Assembly: GCF_027563465.1 (NCBI RefSeq) | Contig: NZ_JAPFQA010000018.1 | Coordinates: 1 to 64,000, forward strand | Direction of reading: 5' to 3' | Length of the DNA stretch: 64,000 nt | Origin: Mesorhizobium qingshengii | GTDB taxonomy: Bacteria; Pseudomonadota; Alphaproteobacteria; Rhizobiales; Rhizobiaceae | Shown: positions 34,001 through 41,519 of the stretch, piece by piece | Position numbering within the stretch: position 1 is the first letter of the stretch | How the letters are laid out: every line of letters starts with the position of its first letter | The notes under the pieces: generated by a model | What the model was told of the DNA's origin: nothing | Seen by the model: only the letters and a program-made list of their open reading frames with translations | Database searches by the model: none | Translations under genes and position numbers: made by a program

Positions 34001-35139
34001 GGCTGCTGTTCGGCGACAGCTCGGCGATCGTGCACTACATGCGTGCCATCGGCTGGAACCTCAACAAGGTGGTGCAGACCGGATCCAACTTCGGCAGCAA
34101 CCAGCAGCACGAAAACCCGCTTCTGTGCGAGATCGGCACCGAGACCATGGTGTCGGATGGGCTGTTCATGATCAACATGCACAAGTCCGCCTCGGCGTTC
34201 CGGCTCGAGCCGACGCGAATTGGCGAGCGCAACTATCTCGGCAACAACATCTACTACCCGCCGGACGGACGCACGGGCGACAACTGCCTGCTCGGCACCA
34301 AGGTGATGATCCCCATCGACGGGCCGTTGCGCGAGAATGTCGGGCTTCTCGGTTCGCCTGCCTTTGAAATCCCGCGCATGGTCAACCGCGACAAGGAACT
34401 CATCGCCGGCGTCGACGAGGCGGACCGGCGCCAGCGCATCCCGCACAAGAACCTTCACAACGCGGTGACGATCATTCTGTTCATCGCCACGCAATGGGTC
34501 ATGCTGTTCGCCACGCTGGCGATCTGGGACCGGGCGCTGAACTACTACACCGAATGGAACGAGGTCGCGCTGTTCGTCGCCGTGCTCCTGACCTCGGCGA
34601 TCACCATTCCGTTCTACATCCTGGTCGAGCGGGCAAGTCTCGGTTTTGGCAGGCTGAAGCCTCAGATGACGACGATCTACGACGTCGCGTTCTGGCGCCA
34701 CGAACGCCATTGGAAGCTTGCGGATTCGCCGATTGTCAACCTGTTCGGCGGCACGCCGTTCCGGCCGATGATCCTGCGCCTGCTGGGCGTCAAGGTCGGC
34801 AAGCGGGTCTATGACGGCGGCAGCAACCTGACCGAACGCTCGCTGGTGGAGATCGGCGACGACGTCACTCTCAACGAGGGCTGCGTCATCCAGGCCCATT
34901 CGCTGGAGGAAGGCGCGTTCAAGTCCGACTTCATCCGCATCGGCAAGGGCTGCACGCTCGGACCTTCCGCCTTTGTCCATTACGGCGTCGTCATGGGCGA
35001 AGGCTCGGTGGCCGATGTCGATTCCTTCGTGATGAAGGGCGAAGAACTCGAGCCCTACTCCATATGGCGCGGCAACCCGGCCAAGCTGCACAGGTTCGTG
35101 ACCCCGGTCACGGACGATGGCGCCAAGGCGTCGGCTTGA
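31015..35139 (+). CDS. Pls/PosA-like non-ribosomal peptide synthetase (polyamino-acid synthetase type)
   Basis: A 1374-residue membrane enzyme; GAGAAAG lies seven bases before the chosen ATG, and a TTG two codons earlier is possible. Residues about 60-580 form an adenylation domain (YTSGTTGRPKG at 213-223, NTYGPTEAT, YRTGDLGR, late NKVD). Next is a carrier domain with the phosphopantetheine Ser604 in DLGANSLLM. The rest (about 660-1374) has six or so membrane helices around soluble left-handed-beta-helix-like blocks (for example GKNAVIESKSVPV and GDDVTLNEGCVIQAHS). This is the layout of epsilon-poly-lysine synthetase and its Pls/PosA relatives, of similar length. By-eye pocket residues D-F-E-T-L-G-T-V-T-K include an acidic third position, as in domains for basic amino acids. 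The next gene overlaps it. Confidence 0.88.
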   Translation: MDHGVDIAELDRDTARQGREPEIGLGGVEALVRIASDSGLIARGQVLAGADFAQPGQAGERLDTVFEQLAGTFASLPAVISEGRVWTYRELDKRANQFARLLIKHGVRPGHRVGLILDRSAETYVALLAVMKAGAAFVPLATAFPEERMALIIEDASVGLIVTIAAYASRADKLPVPHLLIDSAAAEISRQSSAPLKPHKAPPQADDTCYILYTSGTTGRPKGVVIKHQSFVNFIRVAAASYGYRPGDRVYQGMTIAFDFSSEEIWVPFAAGATVVPAPGQLPLVGEELADFLRLNEVTCMACSPTLLSSMTSDVPSLRTLLVGGEACPHNLVVRWSTPGRRILNTYGPTEATVTATMGVLTPDRPVTIGAPLPTYSIVILDPEVPALARPGELGEIGIAGIGLAVGYLNRADLTEQKFIADFLGLPNNPSRRIYRTGDLGRINGDGEIEYNGRIDTQVKIRGYRIELGEIEAVLLDQPDIAQAAVTTWEIEPGRVELVAYYAPRTGVPAISRADLAQTMKRRLPDYMVPSYLEELPAIPMTVSNKVDLRQLPKPTSVRLSADREMVAPGNDDERFLAEALAAVLKFDEVSVEDNFFDDLGANSLLMAHFCARVRTRKEWATTSMRDIYLYPTVALLATHLRVPDGMTTATNEPVLTRQASNFAYWTCGVAQLLFYGLYSYVALWAINDGLNWMYDALDDPLQLYLRCVALSAGVFFGMTGFAVLAKWVLIGRWKAEAFPIWSLRYYRFWIVKTLIRTAPVVLFRGSPLYSFYLQLLGTRIGKNAVIESKSVPVCTDLISIGANTILRKESLILGFRAQSGYIHMGPLTIGRDAFVGVGSTLDIDTAIGNGAQLGHASALLRGQSIPDGEHWHGSPAVPTTADYCKVRNENPSSIRRFLFEAVQLIGLFAIVIPLPLLFHSYWENVGDDYQETIGLVAIGTTVTLFGYIAVAFLAATLLPRLTSLLLKPGRTYALYGFRYWLQAATEFSSNSRVLGLLFGDSSAIVHYMRAIGWNLNKVVQTGSNFGSNQQHENPLLCEIGTETMVSDGLFMINMHKSASAFRLEPTRIGERNYLGNNIYYPPDGRTGDNCLLGTKVMIPIDGPLRENVGLLGSPAFEIPRMVNRDKELIAGVDEADRRQRIPHKNLHNAVTIILFIATQWVMLFATLAIWDRALNYYTEWNEVALFVAVLLTSAITIPFYILVERASLGFGRLKPQMTTIYDVAFWRHERHWKLADSPIVNLFGGTPFRPMILRLLGVKVGKRVYDGGSNLTERSLVEIGDDVTLNEGCVIQAHSLEEGAFKSDFIRIGKGCTLGPSAFVHYGVVMGEGSVADVDSFVMKGEELEPYSIWRGNPAKLHRFVTPVTDDGAKASA

Positions 35140-35600
35140 CGGCCGGAGAAATCCGGCTCGTTTTCCTGACCGAGGCCAACCGGGCCTCGGTTGCGTCCCT
35201 TGAACTGGCTCCGGAGCAGAGGGATTTCGTCGCCAGCAATGCCGAGTCCCTGGACGAAGCCGACCTTGATGAAGACGCGCGGCCGCGCGTCGTGATGGCT
35301 GGCGATCGTGTCGTCGGTTTCCTGATGTACGATGCGCCGCTGGATGACGACGAGGCGCGCATCTACCGCTTCATGATCGACCGCGCCAGCCAGGGCAAAG
35401 GCTACGGCAAGGCCGCGTTGCGCGAAGTGCTGGGCGAAATCGGCGGGCTCGGCCACATCAGGCACGTTTCGATCTGCTACGAGCCGGAGAATGAGGCGGC
35501 ACGCCAGCTCTACCGCGCCGCCGGTTTCGTGGAAGAAGGCCTCGACGAGGATGGCGAAATGATCGCCGACCTCGCCCTCGCTGCATCGACCGGCCGATGA
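35136..35600 (+). CDS. GNAT-family N-acetyltransferase
   Basis: A 154-residue protein starting at TTG inside the end of the synthetase gene (overlap TTGA) and ending in ATGA with the next gene. The acetyl-CoA motif RASQGKGYGKAALREVL (motif A) and the late ENEAARQLYRAAGF are typical of GNAT enzymes, close in style to spermine/spermidine-type acetyltransferases. Position between the synthetase and its activating enzyme suggests that it modifies the amino groups of the product or supplies self-protection. The substrate is inferred from context. Confidence 0.85.
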   Translation: MTAGEIRLVFLTEANRASVASLELAPEQRDFVASNAESLDEADLDEDARPRVVMAGDRVVGFLMYDAPLDDDEARIYRFMIDRASQGKGYGKAALREVLGEIGGLGHIRHVSICYEPENEAARQLYRAAGFVEEGLDEDGEMIADLALAASTGR

Positions 35601-36259
35601 CCCCCGCCGCAAATTCTTCGCCTCCGGATCTGCCCGAGGAAACCTCCCTGGCGCAGGCGCTGGCCGCCATCGCCCCGTATGGGGTCCGCACCGGATGCCG
35701 GCTCATACGCGAAGGCGACGAGACCCATCTTTTGCCCGAGGAGGCGCGCTCGATTCCGGCGCGCCAGCCAGCCACGCGGCGGGCCAGCGGCGCGGCCCGA
35801 TGGCTCGCGCACCGGCTGCTGGCGGCTATCGGCTTCGACGACGTCGCCCTCCCGCGCGCGCCATCCGGCGCGCCGGTCTGGCCCGACGGGATAACGGGTT
35901 CGCTCGCCCATGATGACGAAATGGCCGTGGCGGCGGTTGCGCCTGTTGGCCGCATCGCCTCTCTCGGCATCGACGTCGAGCCCGCCCAACCCCTGCCCGA
36001 CGACATCCTCGCGCTCGCCGCAACCCCGGCGGACCGGACGGACGCGGCCGACCGGCATCTTGCCGGTCGCATCCTCTTTGCCTCCAAGGAAGCGGTCTAC
36101 AAGGCGGTCTATCCGCTCGATCGCGAGATTCTCGGCTATGAGGATATCACCGTGGACCTCGACGCCGGCCGCGCAACGACGAAGACGGGCCGCAAGGTCA
36201 GCCTCGTCTACTGCGTTGCCCCGCGTGTGGTCGTCTTGGCGTTTGTTGAAGCGCGTTAG
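35597..36259 (+). CDS. 4'-phosphopantetheinyl transferase, EntD-like
   Basis: A 220-residue protein overlapping the GNAT gene by four bases. It has the EntD-type pattern: RASGAARWLAH, GITGSLAHDDEMAVAAVA, LGIDVEP with the metal-binding Asp/Glu, and FASKEAVYKAVYP, the conserved K-E-A-x-x-K helix. It would attach the pantetheine arm to Ser604 of the synthetase two genes upstream. The three overlapping genes form a self-sufficient operon. Confidence 0.92.
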   Translation: MTPAANSSPPDLPEETSLAQALAAIAPYGVRTGCRLIREGDETHLLPEEARSIPARQPATRRASGAARWLAHRLLAAIGFDDVALPRAPSGAPVWPDGITGSLAHDDEMAVAAVAPVGRIASLGIDVEPAQPLPDDILALAATPADRTDAADRHLAGRILFASKEAVYKAVYPLDREILGYEDITVDLDAGRATTKTGRKVSLVYCVAPRVVVLAFVEAR

Positions 36260-36268
36260 CGCACCACC

Positions 36269-37384
36269 CTATTCGCCAACCACCTCCCGATATCCCCTCA
36301 CCTCACCATCCAGCCCGCGCAGGCGCCAGCTTTCCCCTTCCCGCGCTTCGACATAACACGGCCCGAGCGGCACCTTGCCGCCACCTTCCGGCAGGTCGAG
36401 CACATAGACCGGGTTGCAGATGCCCGACAGGCGCGCGCGCAGCGCTTCAGCGAGTGCCTGACCCTGCGCAATGGTCGTGCGCCGGTGCGCCATGCCGCGC
36501 GCGAGGTCGCCATGGTGCAGGTAATAGGGTTTGACGCCGAGGCGGTACATCAGCTCGCGGCAGAGCTCCTCCAGCACCTCGACCGTGTCGTTGACGCCTT
36601 TGAGAAGAACGCTCTGGTTGAGCAGCACGAAGCCGGCTTGCCGCAACATTCGGCAGGCCGTTTCGGTGGCGGGCGTGATCTCCCGCGCGTGGTTGAAATG
36701 GGTGACGACGGTGACCATCAGCCGGCCCTGCAAGGCCTCGATCAGCCCTGACGTGATGCGCGACGGCAGTGCGACGGGCACGCGCGTGTGGATGCGCAAG
36801 AGCCGCACATGCGCGATCGCCTCGATGCGGGCGCGGATTTCGGCCAACGCCTTGTCGGGCAGCGACAGCGGGTCGCCACCGGTCAGGATCACCTCGCGAA
36901 TCTCGGGATGACCGGCGATATAGGCCAACGCCGGCTCCAGCGCCTCGCGCGTGTAGCCGCGGCCGATCGCGGTCAGCGATTCCTTGCGGAAGCAGAACCG
37001 GCAATAGACCGCGCATTGATAGGTCGGGAACAACAGCACCCGGTCGGCATGGCGATGCGTCAGCCGCGGCACCGGGCTGAACCCCTGGTCTGCGATCGGG
37101 TCACCGAGCTCGCCGTCCTGCTCCACAAGCTCTTCCGGCAACGGGATCACCTGCGCCCGGATCGGGTCGGCGGGGTCGTTCCAGTCGATCAGGTCGAGAT
37201 AGGCTTTGGGGATGCGAACCTTATGGTTCGCCGCCGCGCCTTGAGCCGCCGCGCGCTCGCCCGGCGACAGCGGCAGGGAAGCGAGATCGCGCGCATGGCG
37301 CACACCCTGGCGAACATCGTCCTGCCAGGCGGGGGCGGTGGCGCGCTCAACGGCCGCATGATGGAGGTTGGAGTCTGAAGTCAT
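36269..37384 (-). CDS. kamA: Lysine 2,3-aminomutase (radical SAM)
   Basis: A 371-residue enzyme; the chosen ATG has GAGAAA eight bases before it. The radical-SAM cysteines are C124, C128 and C131 (CAVYCRFC), followed by GGDPLSL and the PLP-lysine region at GGGKVPL. It converts L-lysine to beta-lysine using a 4Fe-4S cluster, S-adenosylmethionine and pyridoxal phosphate. No efp or epmA gene is adjacent, so it is not obviously the EF-P modification enzyme here. It converges tail to tail with the phosphopantetheinyl transferase gene, with only nine bases between. It could supply beta-lysine to the synthetase operon, which is inference. Confidence 0.9.
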   Translation of the reverse strand: MTSDSNLHHAAVERATAPAWQDDVRQGVRHARDLASLPLSPGERAAAQGAAANHKVRIPKAYLDLIDWNDPADPIRAQVIPLPEELVEQDGELGDPIADQGFSPVPRLTHRHADRVLLFPTYQCAVYCRFCFRKESLTAIGRGYTREALEPALAYIAGHPEIREVILTGGDPLSLPDKALAEIRARIEAIAHVRLLRIHTRVPVALPSRITSGLIEALQGRLMVTVVTHFNHAREITPATETACRMLRQAGFVLLNQSVLLKGVNDTVEVLEELCRELMYRLGVKPYYLHHGDLARGMAHRRTTIAQGQALAEALRARLSGICNPVYVLDLPEGGGKVPLGPCYVEAREGESWRLRGLDGEVRGYREVVGE

Positions 37385-37462
37385 CGTTTTCTCGGGGTGG
37401 CATGCTTGGCCGGACCTATCCGTCGGAAGCGGGTTCCGGTCAACAGCTGACCAATCCGTCGC

Positions 37463-37512
37463 GTTCCTTCCCATCCCCCTCTGTCCTGCCAGTCAGGGGG
37501 GTGGGAAGGAAC
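37463..37512. repeat. Large palindromic repeat between kamA and the acyl-CoA synthetase gene
   Basis: Left arm 37463-37480 (gttccttcccatccccct) and right arm 37495-37512 match as inverted repeats at 17 of 18 positions, with a 14-base loop. It may be a REP-like element or a transcription barrier between the divergent genes. Confidence 0.7.
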
Positions 37513-37583
37513 GCCAGCCTGGCCCCCTGTGTTGTGAACCTACCCCACCGCCACCAACTTTCGCCGCATCGACCAACGGCGCA

Positions 37584-37604
37584 GTTTCATGCATTTAATG
37601 AAAC
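37584..37604 (+). promoter_or_regulatory. Palindrome upstream of the acyl-CoA synthetase gene, candidate operator
   Basis: GTTTCAT and ATGAAAC form perfect seven-base arms around GCATTTA. The size and AT-rich centre fit a dimeric repressor site (for example of TetR or GntR type). It is 47 bases upstream of the start codon. Confidence 0.5.
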
Positions 37605-37611
37605 AAACAGC

Positions 37612-37636
37612 GCGCCCCATGGAGGAGATGGGGCGC
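37612..37636 (+). promoter_or_regulatory. Leader hairpin just before the acyl-CoA synthetase ribosome site
   Basis: GCGCCCCAT and ATGGGGCGC form a perfect nine-base stem whose loop is GGAGGAG, itself a Shine-Dalgarno-like sequence. The true ribosome site (AGGGAGG) starts only two bases after the stem. Such a structure could modulate initiation. Confidence 0.45.
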
Positions 37637-37650
37637 CAGGGAGGACTGCC

Positions 37651-39315
37651 ATGACCCAAACAGCTCCGGCGCGGTTGCCGCGCTATGACAATGCCGTTGC
37701 GCGATTCCGCATCGAGGATGAAGCAGCGCGTCTTCAGGGCGATCCCGCGACCGGGATCAACGCCTATGTCGAATGCTGCGCCCGCCACACCGGGCAGGAC
37801 CGGCTGGCATTGCGCGCGATCTCGGCCAGCGGTGAGCTGCGGGAATTCACCTTCGACGATCTCGACGACATGTCGGGCCGCGTCGCCAATCTGCTGAAGG
37901 CGGCAGGCGTCGGCCCCGGCGATGTCGTCGCCGGCATGCTGCCGCGCATTCCCGAACTGGTGGCGACCATTCTCGGCACATGGCGCATCGGTGCCGTCTA
38001 TCAGCCGCTGTTCACCGCCTTCGGCCCGAAGGCCATCGACCACCGGCTGAAGACCAGCGGCGCCAGACTCGTCGTCACCAACACGGCCAATCGCGGCAAG
38101 CTCGACGAGGTGGAGCACTGCCCCCGGGTTGCGACCGTCCTCGCCCCGGGCGAAGCCTTGCCGGCGGGCGACATCGATTTCCGCGCAGCCTTTGCCGCCG
38201 CCTCGTCCGACTGCGAACCCGTCCTGCGCAAGGGCGATGACCTGTTCATGATGATGTCGACCTCGGGCACGACCGGCCTGCCCAAGGGCGTGCCGGTGCC
38301 GCTGAGCGCTCTGATGGCCTTCGGCGCCTATATGCGCGATGCCATCGGGCTCACCCCCGACGACGTCTTCTGGAACATCGCCGATCCCGGCTGGGCCTAC
38401 GGCCTCTATTACGCCATCACCGGCCCCTTGCTGCTCGGCGTCGCGACGACCTTCAACGAAGGCGCCTTCACCGCCAGAAGCACCTACGACATCATCGAGC
38501 GCCTCGGCGTCACCAGCCTCGCCGGTTCGCCTACCGCCTTCCGCCTGCTGCTGGCCGAAGGGCCGGAGGCCGCCGCCCGCATCGAGGGCCGCCTGCGCGT
38601 GGTGAGCAGCGCCGGCGAGCCGCTCAACCCGGAAGTGATCCGCTGGTTCGACGCCCATCTCGCGGCACCCATCCATGACCATTACGGCCAGACCGAGAAC
38701 GGCATGATGGTCAACAACCATCACGGCCTGTCGCACCCCGTGCGCCCGGGTTCGGCCGGCTTTGCCATGCCGGGCTACCGCATCGTCGTGCTGGACGAGG
38801 CCGGCCAGGAGCTTGGCCCCAACCAGCCCGGCGTCCTCGCCGTCGACATCGCCAACTCGCCGCTGCGCTGGTTCGGCGGCTATCACCAGGCGGAAACCCC
38901 GGCCATATCGGGCGGGTATTACCGCACCGGCGACACGGTCGAGTTCGAGCCGGATGGCTCGATCAGCTTCATCGGCCGGTCGGACGACGTCATCACGTCC
39001 TCCGGCTATCGCATCGGGCCGTTCGACGTCGAAAGCGCGCTCATCGAGCATCCGGCGGTCAACGAGGCGGCGGTGGTCGGCGTGCCGGATCCGCAGCGCA
39101 CCGAGATCGTCAAGGCCTTCGTCATCCTGGCGCCGTCCTGGCAAGGCAGCCCGGAACTCGCCGAGGAGCTGGCGCTGCATGTCCGCAAGCGCCTGTCGGC
39201 CCACGCCTATCCGCGCGAGATCGATTTCGTGACGGAACTGCCGAAGACACCGAGCGGCAAGATCCAGCGGTTTTTGCTGCGCAAGGCCGAGGTCGAGAAG
39301 CGGAAGGGAGGGTGA
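37651..39315 (+). CDS. AMP-dependent acyl-CoA synthetase
   Basis: A 554-residue adenylate-forming enzyme with AGGGAGG before the ATG. It has STSGTTGLPKGVP (ATP-binding P-loop), HYGQTEN, YYRTGDT, the hinge and GRSDDVITSSGYRIGPFDVE, and the catalytic lysine in TPSGKIQR. The pattern is closest to medium/short-chain acyl-CoA (acetyl/propionyl/benzoate-type) synthetases. It activates a carboxylic acid to its CoA thioester. A palindrome and a leader hairpin lie upstream, suggesting substrate-linked control. The exact acid is not predictable. Confidence 0.92.
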   Translation: MTQTAPARLPRYDNAVARFRIEDEAARLQGDPATGINAYVECCARHTGQDRLALRAISASGELREFTFDDLDDMSGRVANLLKAAGVGPGDVVAGMLPRIPELVATILGTWRIGAVYQPLFTAFGPKAIDHRLKTSGARLVVTNTANRGKLDEVEHCPRVATVLAPGEALPAGDIDFRAAFAAASSDCEPVLRKGDDLFMMMSTSGTTGLPKGVPVPLSALMAFGAYMRDAIGLTPDDVFWNIADPGWAYGLYYAITGPLLLGVATTFNEGAFTARSTYDIIERLGVTSLAGSPTAFRLLLAEGPEAAARIEGRLRVVSSAGEPLNPEVIRWFDAHLAAPIHDHYGQTENGMMVNNHHGLSHPVRPGSAGFAMPGYRIVVLDEAGQELGPNQPGVLAVDIANSPLRWFGGYHQAETPAISGGYYRTGDTVEFEPDGSISFIGRSDDVITSSGYRIGPFDVESALIEHPAVNEAAVVGVPDPQRTEIVKAFVILAPSWQGSPELAEELALHVRKRLSAHAYPREIDFVTELPKTPSGKIQRFLLRKAEVEKRKGG

Positions 39316-39438
39316 CGGGACGGCGAGGCCTTCGGTCAAGCGTCGCAGGACGCCTCTGGTCGACATGGTGCCCCACAATAGCCACCAAGACGCTCGATAG
39401 GCTCCCAAAGCCAGGACAAAAAGCGGGAGGCTTACGTC

Positions 39439-40326
39439 ATGCGGTTGGTCTGGACGATCATGTTCGCGTTCGCGGGCGGGGTGGCTTTCGCGGCCTCGCC
39501 GGAGGACGACTATATCGCCGCGCGCGACAAGGCGATTGCCGCCATCGCGGCACTCAACAGCGCGAATGCTCCAGTGGAAACGCTCGATGCCGCCGACGCC
39601 AAGGCGCGGGCCGATCTTGAAGGGCGGCTTTCCTCTCTTCTCGGCCCCCTGGCGGTTGCGGATTTTCCGGCGACCGGCACCATCAATCTCGAAAGCCTGA
39701 GCGACGTCGATATCGGATACGGCATGCTCGACGGGCTGAGATACGCCAGGAGCGACGACGGCCCGAGCCTCGTGGCGACGACGCGAGGGCTCCTCGATCG
39801 CTGGCTTCAATCCAGGGCCGCCGAGACGGACGCGAGTCTCAAACTGCCCACCGGCATCGACGAGGCGCTGAAACTCGATGCCTTCTACACCCAGGCGATC
39901 AACAGCGACGCCGCGTTCATGGGGACGCTCGACTTTCCGCTGAAGAAGCCCGAAGGCGCCGACATCGCCATTGCGCGGCTTGGCGGCTGGACGCAGGACG
40001 TGGGACCGATCTACGAACAGCAGGTCATCGTCACGCTCGTCAAGGGCAATAGCGTCATGATCGCCTCGGCGCCCGCAGCACAGCCTGTTCCGAAGATCGC
40101 GGCCTGCGAGGCCATATGGACCTCGGCCGACGCCGCTGCCCAGAAATTGGCCGCCGAGGCTACCGGGCAAAAGGACGAAAAGGCATATGATGCCGCCAAC
40201 GCCGCCTGGGAAAAAGGTGATGGCGACTATCGCACGTGCATGGGCGAGCGCCTGCCGGGCGAACCGGTCTTCCCGGCGCTTCTCGGCCAGGCGCAGGAGC
40301 TTGCCGACCACATGGCCGGCAAGTAG
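39439..40326 (+). CDS. Exported hypothetical protein
   Basis: A 295-residue protein with signal peptide (MRLVWTIMFAFAGGVAFA) and mature alpha-helical, Ala/Asp-rich sequence (SPEDDYIAARDKAIAAIAAL). Two late cysteines (AACEAIW and RTCMGERLPG) could form a disulfide. I recognise no family. It lies 123 bases downstream of the acyl-CoA synthetase gene, possibly in its own unit. Likely periplasmic. Confidence 0.7.
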   Translation: MRLVWTIMFAFAGGVAFAASPEDDYIAARDKAIAAIAALNSANAPVETLDAADAKARADLEGRLSSLLGPLAVADFPATGTINLESLSDVDIGYGMLDGLRYARSDDGPSLVATTRGLLDRWLQSRAAETDASLKLPTGIDEALKLDAFYTQAINSDAAFMGTLDFPLKKPEGADIAIARLGGWTQDVGPIYEQQVIVTLVKGNSVMIASAPAAQPVPKIAACEAIWTSADAAAQKLAAEATGQKDEKAYDAANAAWEKGDGDYRTCMGERLPGEPVFPALLGQAQELADHMAGK

Positions 40327-40373
40327 ACGTTCCCCTGGCGCGCCGGCGCCACGCCTGCCTCAGCCCCGCCCCC

Positions 40374-40586
40374 CTATTCCTTGGCGCGATAGGCTTCCGG
40401 CACGACGAACACTTCGTCGGCACGGCCATAGCCGCCATCGGCGACCTCTTCCACCAATACCATCGTGTAGGGTCGGACGCCTTCGCCGAAAAATTCGACG
40501 AACATCGCCGTCGTGCGATGGATGAGGTCTTCCTTCTGTGCCTTGGAGAGAGCCGCTTGCGGCATCTTGATGTTGGCGAATGGCAT
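40374..40586 (-). CDS. 4-oxalocrotonate tautomerase-family enzyme
   Basis: A 70-residue protein beginning MPFANIKMPQAALSKAQK. After loss of Met the N-terminal proline is the catalytic base of the family, and length and the basic helix (QKEDLIHRTTAMFVEFFGE) agree. It interconverts enol and keto acids or related compounds. It is downstream of the damaged SDR gene on the same strand, and a metabolic link with the oxidoreductases is likely. Confidence 0.88.
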   Translation of the reverse strand: MPFANIKMPQAALSKAQKEDLIHRTTAMFVEFFGEGVRPYTMVLVEEVADGGYGRADEVFVVPEAYRAKE

Positions 40587-40614
40587 GATCGTTTCCTTCT
40601 CTTTGAGGGTGGGT

Positions 40615-41509
40615 TCAGGCTTTGGGATGGAGCAGGTCGGCAAGGCCGATCCGTTCCATGAGTTGGGCACGCACGCGGTCGGCGACGCCGTTGACGATCG
40701 CGGCGCCATCGTCGGAGGGATCGATGTGCACGCGCAGCGGGCGCCTTCCGTGCGGCATGGCGACGAGGTCGACGATTGCCGTGGCGACATCGGCCGGATC
40801 GGCATCCGCCGGCTCCAGCGAAGCCAGCCCCTTCAGCACCTGCTGATCGACATCGGCGTAGGGCCCGGACCAGTAGAGGGCGGCTCGCTCCGCATCCGCG
40901 GGCGCGGCGGCATGATGAAAATGCTCCGTACCCTTGGTGAAGGCGCCCGGCACGACGATCGTCGTTTCGATGCCGAAGCGGGCGAGTTCCAGCGCATAGC
41001 TCTGCGCCAGCGCATCCATGCCGGCCTTCGCCGCGAAATAGGCCGCTAGGAACGGCGGCGTGCCGCCCGCGCGTGCTGCTCGAGCCGACCCAGATCATCT
41101 GCCCTCTGCCTAGAGAGCGCATATGCGGCAAGGCCGCCCGGTTGACGCGCTGCGTGCCGACGACGTTGACGTCGTAGAGCTGCGCCAGCTGTTCGGGCGC
41201 AAAAGCCTCCGTCGGTCCAAACCCCATGTGCCCGGCATTGTGAATGAGCACGTCGAGCCGGCCGGCCTCGCCGAGGATCAGCCTGACCGCCGTTTCGGCG
41301 GAAGCGTCGGAAGTGACATCGAGCGCGATGGGCTTGAGCGCCAGGCCCTCGTCGCGGGCGAATTTCTCCATTTCGGCCGCCGCCACGCCGCCGCGCGCCG
41401 CCGGGTCGCGCATCGAGGCATAGACCGTGTGGCCCGCTCTCGCCAACGCCCGCGCCGTCATCGCGCCGAAGCCGCTGGAAGCCCCTGTGATCAGGATCGT
41501 CTGTTGCAT
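40615..41509 (-). pseudogene. Short-chain dehydrogenase with a frameshift
   Basis: The N-terminal half (MQQTILITGASSGFGAMTARALA ... GRGQMIWVGSSSTRG) and the C-terminal half (from AAYFAAKAGMDALAQSY to LADLLHPKA) are in different frames. One extra C within 41066-41068 (CCC on the plus strand) explains the break. Removing it restores STRGGTPPFLAAYFAAKAG, with the catalytic Tyr and Lys. Apart from this the gene looks undamaged, so it may be a recent mutation or a sequencing error in a short homopolymer. It belongs with the next SDR and the tautomerase in one operon-like array. Confidence 0.85.
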
Positions 41510-41519
41510 GGTAGCCTCC

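Noticed and set aside
33412..35091. 559-codon open frame opposite the synthetase
   Set aside because: Antisense to conserved beta-helix and membrane parts of the synthetase; composition is of the shadow type.
35136..35600. Assignment of the GNAT as AblB (beta-lysine acetyltransferase)
   Set aside because: It is shorter than AblB and shows only general GNAT motifs; context alone is not enough.
36269..37384. Assignment of the aminomutase as EpmB of the EF-P pathway
   Set aside because: No efp or epmA gene is adjacent and the protein is longer than typical EpmB; left as lysine 2,3-aminomutase.
37540..40311. 923-codon open frame opposite the acyl-CoA synthetase and secreted protein genes
   Set aside because: It covers two well-supported plus-strand genes and has no recognisable domain; a shadow frame.
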